7,724 bases of DNA, from contig JAUQPQ010000074.1 in the NCBI GenBank assembly GCA_030550295.1, positions 1 through 7,724 on the forward strand, given 5' to 3'. The DNA is from Chloroflexota bacterium. GTDB taxonomy: Bacteria > Chloroflexota > Dehalococcoidia > SM23-28-2 > HRBIN24. Both the position numbers and the translations under genes were made by a program. How positions within the stretch are numbered: position 1 is the stretch's first letter; each line of letters begins with the position of its first letter. Shown piece after piece: positions 6,100-7,724 of this stretch. The notes beneath the pieces are model-generated. The model was not told where the DNA came from. It did no database searches and worked only from the letters and a program-made list of their open reading frames with translations.

Positions 6100-6574
6100 G
6101 GGCCTCCAGCCCGCCCTGGGCCATAAGACGCTGCCATCGGCGCCTCTTCTCCCACTGGCCCCAGCGGTAACCTAGGGCGTCCCCCACTGTGTTGGCCAGG
6201 TTGGCTGCCCCTATGTATGCCACGCCCAACATGACGAAGAGGAGCAGGACTGTCCACCAATGCACGTCCCAGAACACGATGGGCAAAAGGGATGCTATCA
6301 CCCCGCCCAAAAGCCCCCCATAGGCCATCCCTCGCACCACTAACGCCTCCCTCATCCTCTGGGCCTGCACCATGGCCAGTATCTCCTTGGGTATGGCAGT
6401 AAAGGGTTCTACCTGGGCAGGCAATCTCCCACAGTGGGGGCACGCCCCTCCGCCCGAAGATAAGGGGTGTAGGCATGCCCCACAGAAGCGGCCAGCATTG
6501 GGCATCTCACCAGCCATGATGCGGGCCGCTATCTCCTCCAAACGGGGGGACAGGCGGGAAAGCTCCTGGGACAT
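6083..6574 (-). CDS. Zinc-ribbon protein with two membrane helices
   Basis: This is a 163-residue protein I cannot assign to a named family. The N-terminal ~25 residues are helical and charged. Next comes a four-cysteine zinc ribbon, Cys31-x2-Cys34 and Cys45-x2-Cys48 (CGAC...CPHC). Two hydrophobic segments (about 82-101 and 104-124) look like a membrane hairpin. The C-terminal tail is strongly basic (EKRRRWQR), which by the positive-inside rule would place both ends in the cytoplasm. The ATG is 5 bases after the stop of the upstream membrane-protein gene and has only a weak AGGG 3 bases before it, so translation is probably coupled. It is the last gene of the purA set. A role as a membrane-anchored regulator or assembly factor is possible, but nothing in the sequence proves it. 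Confidence 0.8.
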   Translation of the reverse strand: MSQELSRLSPRLEEIAARIMAGEMPNAGRFCGACLHPLSSGGGACPHCGRLPAQVEPFTAIPKEILAMVQAQRMREALVVRGMAYGGLLGGVIASLLPIVFWDVHWWTVLLLFVMLGVAYIGAANLANTVGDALGYRWGQWEKRRRWQRLMAQGGLEALRRAP

Positions 6575-6579
6575 AGACC

Positions 6580-7092
6580 CTAGACAGGAAGGGCAGAGAA
6601 GGAGTGGTCGTGGAGCAGGACGCCAAGGAAGAGAATGCCCAAAGATGTAAGCAGCCCTAAGGCGCTAAATATCACGGTAGCCCCGCGAGCAGCCTTCAGG
6701 CCTCCAGGATTGCTCCCTGCGACGAAAGCAGCCTCCATAAGCTGGATCTGGCGGGGGCCTACCACAAAGGAGTGAAGCCCCACCGCCACCAGCGCCAAGG
6801 CCAGAAGGGCCATCTTGGCAATGAAGACCCACATGTAGCGCACATCTGGGTCAAAGATGGCTACGCCAAGAGCGGCCGTTTGGCGAAGGTTTTCTATGCC
6901 GGTAATCACCACCACCGCCACTGAGCCCCAACCCAGCCACCCAAAGCGTGACGTCAAAAGCCGTACCACCTTCACCCGCGCTGGAGGGTCCAGCAGATTC
7001 ACTGCAGGCATAACGACGCTCAGGAAGATCTGGGGCCCTACAAAGGCGGCCGCCGCCACGATGTGGATCCAAAGGACTATATTGTCGCCCAT
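6580..7092 (-). CDS. Four-helix membrane protein, CopD-like
   Basis: This is a 170-residue integral membrane protein with four hydrophobic segments at about 5-27, 53-70, 88-110 and 138-160. His10 in LWIHIVAAAAFVG lies in helix 1 and His107 in GLHSFVVGPR in helix 3. A C-terminal HDH (161-163) follows helix 4. The helix 1 pattern (Trp-Ile-His...Gly) and the intramembrane histidines recall CopD-family and related b-heme or copper membrane proteins, but the match is by eye and the family is uncertain. Its ATG is 5 bases after the purA stop. The only Shine-Dalgarno match (GAAGGA) overlaps that stop and is a single base from the ATG, so translation probably relies on coupling to purA. The zinc-ribbon gene follows after another 5 bases, and the two may work together. 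No signal peptide separate from helix 1 is seen. Confidence 0.78.
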   Translation of the reverse strand: MGDNIVLWIHIVAAAAFVGPQIFLSVVMPAVNLLDPPARVKVVRLLTSRFGWLGWGSVAVVVITGIENLRQTAALGVAIFDPDVRYMWVFIAKMALLALALVAVGLHSFVVGPRQIQLMEAAFVAGSNPGGLKAARGATVIFSALGLLTSLGILFLGVLLHDHSFSALPV

Positions 7093-7093
7093 A

Positions 7094-7099
7094 TCCTTC
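7094..7099 (-). promoter_or_regulatory. Overlapping stop/ribosome-binding junction after purA
   Basis: On the minus strand GAAGGA overlaps the purA TGA and ends one base before the ATG at 7092. That is too close for ordinary initiation, which points to reinitiation by ribosomes finishing purA. No ATG, GTG or TTG start in frame lies immediately upstream to offer a better spacing. Confidence 0.45.
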
Positions 7100-7724
7100 A
7101 GATGATCTCTCGTATAACTATTGCCTGCTCCCTCTCCGGCCCCACCGATACTAAGTATACGGGAACTCCCAACAACTCCTGAATACGGTGCACGTAGGCC
7201 TGGGCCTCCTTAGGCAGGTCTGCGAACCGCCGCACACCAGAGGTATCCTTCTCCCAGCCAGGCATCTCGTCGTATATGGGCTCCGCCCGCCAGAGGTCAC
7301 GTATGCTGGCCGGGAAGGTCTCTGTCACCCGTCCATCGAGGCGGTAGGCGGTGCAGATGCGGATGACAGGGAAGCGGTCCAGCACGTCCAGGCGGGTAAG
7401 GGCCACCGCTGTGAGGCCATTGGCCATAGCCGTGTACCTGGAGGCCACAGCATCGAACCATCCACAGCGGCGGGGCCGGCCAGTGGTGGCGCCGTACTCT
7501 GGGCGGGGGCCTGCCTCCCGGAGCATGTCTCCCGTCTCGTCCAGGAGCTCTGTAGGCATAGGGCCTCCCCCTACCCTAGTCATGTAAGACTTGTAGACCC
7601 CCACTACCTCTTTAATTTGGGTAGGCCCAATGCCCATCCCTATGCACGCCCCCCCAGCTAGCGAGGAAGGGACCGAGGAGGTGACGTACTCATAAGTTCC
7701 CAGGTCTAGGTCCAGCAATGCCCC
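7098..7724 (-). CDS. purA: Adenylosuccinate synthetase, C-terminal part
   Basis: This enzyme joins IMP and aspartate using GTP, the first step from IMP to AMP. The frame runs off the right edge, so only the last 208 residues are present, about half of the usual ~430; the N-terminal GTP-binding loop and catalytic Asp/His are outside. The visible part starts at the conserved LLDLDLGTY and VTSS segment. It continues through TRVGGGPMPTEL, the substrate loop TTGRPRRCGWFD (7452-7487), LTRLDVLD (the guanine-binding TKLD element, with Arg for Lys), and ends in SVGPER...I. After VTSS the usual NTTAGG reads VPSSLAGG. A TTG within this stretch (7716-7718) is an internal leucine codon, not the start. The gene leads a tight minus-strand set with two membrane-protein genes downstream. 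Identification is secure. Confidence 0.96.
   Translation of the reverse strand, partial: GALLDLDLGTYEYVTSSVPSSLAGGACIGMGIGPTQIKEVVGVYKSYMTRVGGGPMPTELLDETGDMLREAGPRPEYGATTGRPRRCGWFDAVASRYTAMANGLTAVALTRLDVLDRFPVIRICTAYRLDGRVTETFPASIRDLWRAEPIYDEMPGWEKDTSGVRRFADLPKEAQAYVHRIQELLGVPVYLVSVGPEREQAIVIREII

Noticed and set aside
6101..6123. Hairpin-like GGCCTCCAG...CTGGGCC after the dapA stop as a terminator
   Set aside because: Only CCAG/CTGG pairs cleanly, further pairing needs bulges, and no T-run follows on either strand.
7188..7661. 157-codon plus-strand frame over purA
   Set aside because: It is antisense to conserved PurA motifs, and its residue make-up reflects the complement of PurA codons.
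7716..7718. TTG as the start of purA
   Set aside because: The codon lies inside a conserved Gly-Ala-Leu-Leu-Asp stretch, and the frame stays open to the window edge, so the gene is truncated by the window.

Overview
The window is a compact, GC-rich, gene-dense stretch of bacterial chromosome carrying mostly housekeeping genes. Almost every base is coding and neighbouring genes are 2 to 46 bases apart. Although the DNA is GC-rich, ATA (Ile), CTA (Leu) and AGG (Arg) codons are frequent in all genes, a habit often seen in thermophiles. From memory, a pnp-dapB-asd-dapA order also occurs in Chloroflexota (Dehalococcoidia and relatives). A thermophilic or thermotolerant member of that phylum is therefore my best guess, but it is an inference; no rRNA or lineage marker is present.

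Plus strand (1-6099). A 5'-truncated pnp (polynucleotide phosphorylase, ending in a basic polyproline tail) is followed by dapB, an SQR-like FAD oxidoreductase, asd and dapA. Asd makes aspartate 4-semialdehyde. DapA condenses it with pyruvate, and DapB reduces the product to tetrahydrodipicolinate, which leads to diaminopimelate and lysine. The flavoprotein between dapB and asd has no known place in that pathway. The spacing suggests one transcript. The only real gap, 46 bases before asd, holds a weak promoter-like pair.

Minus strand (7724-6083). The C-terminal half of purA (adenylosuccinate synthetase) enters from the right edge. It is followed, with 5-base gaps each time, by a four-helix membrane protein with CopD-like histidines and then a small zinc-ribbon protein with two membrane helices. 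This set converges on dapA: the last gene and dapA overlap by 17 bases at their 3' ends, with no evident terminator between them.

There is no mobile element, CRISPR array, RNA gene or defence system here. The items most worth a second look are the SQR-like enzyme inside the lysine operon, the purA-linked membrane pair of unknown function, and the polyproline tail of PNPase with its G-quadruplex-capable template strand. I see no convincing evidence of a wholly new system.
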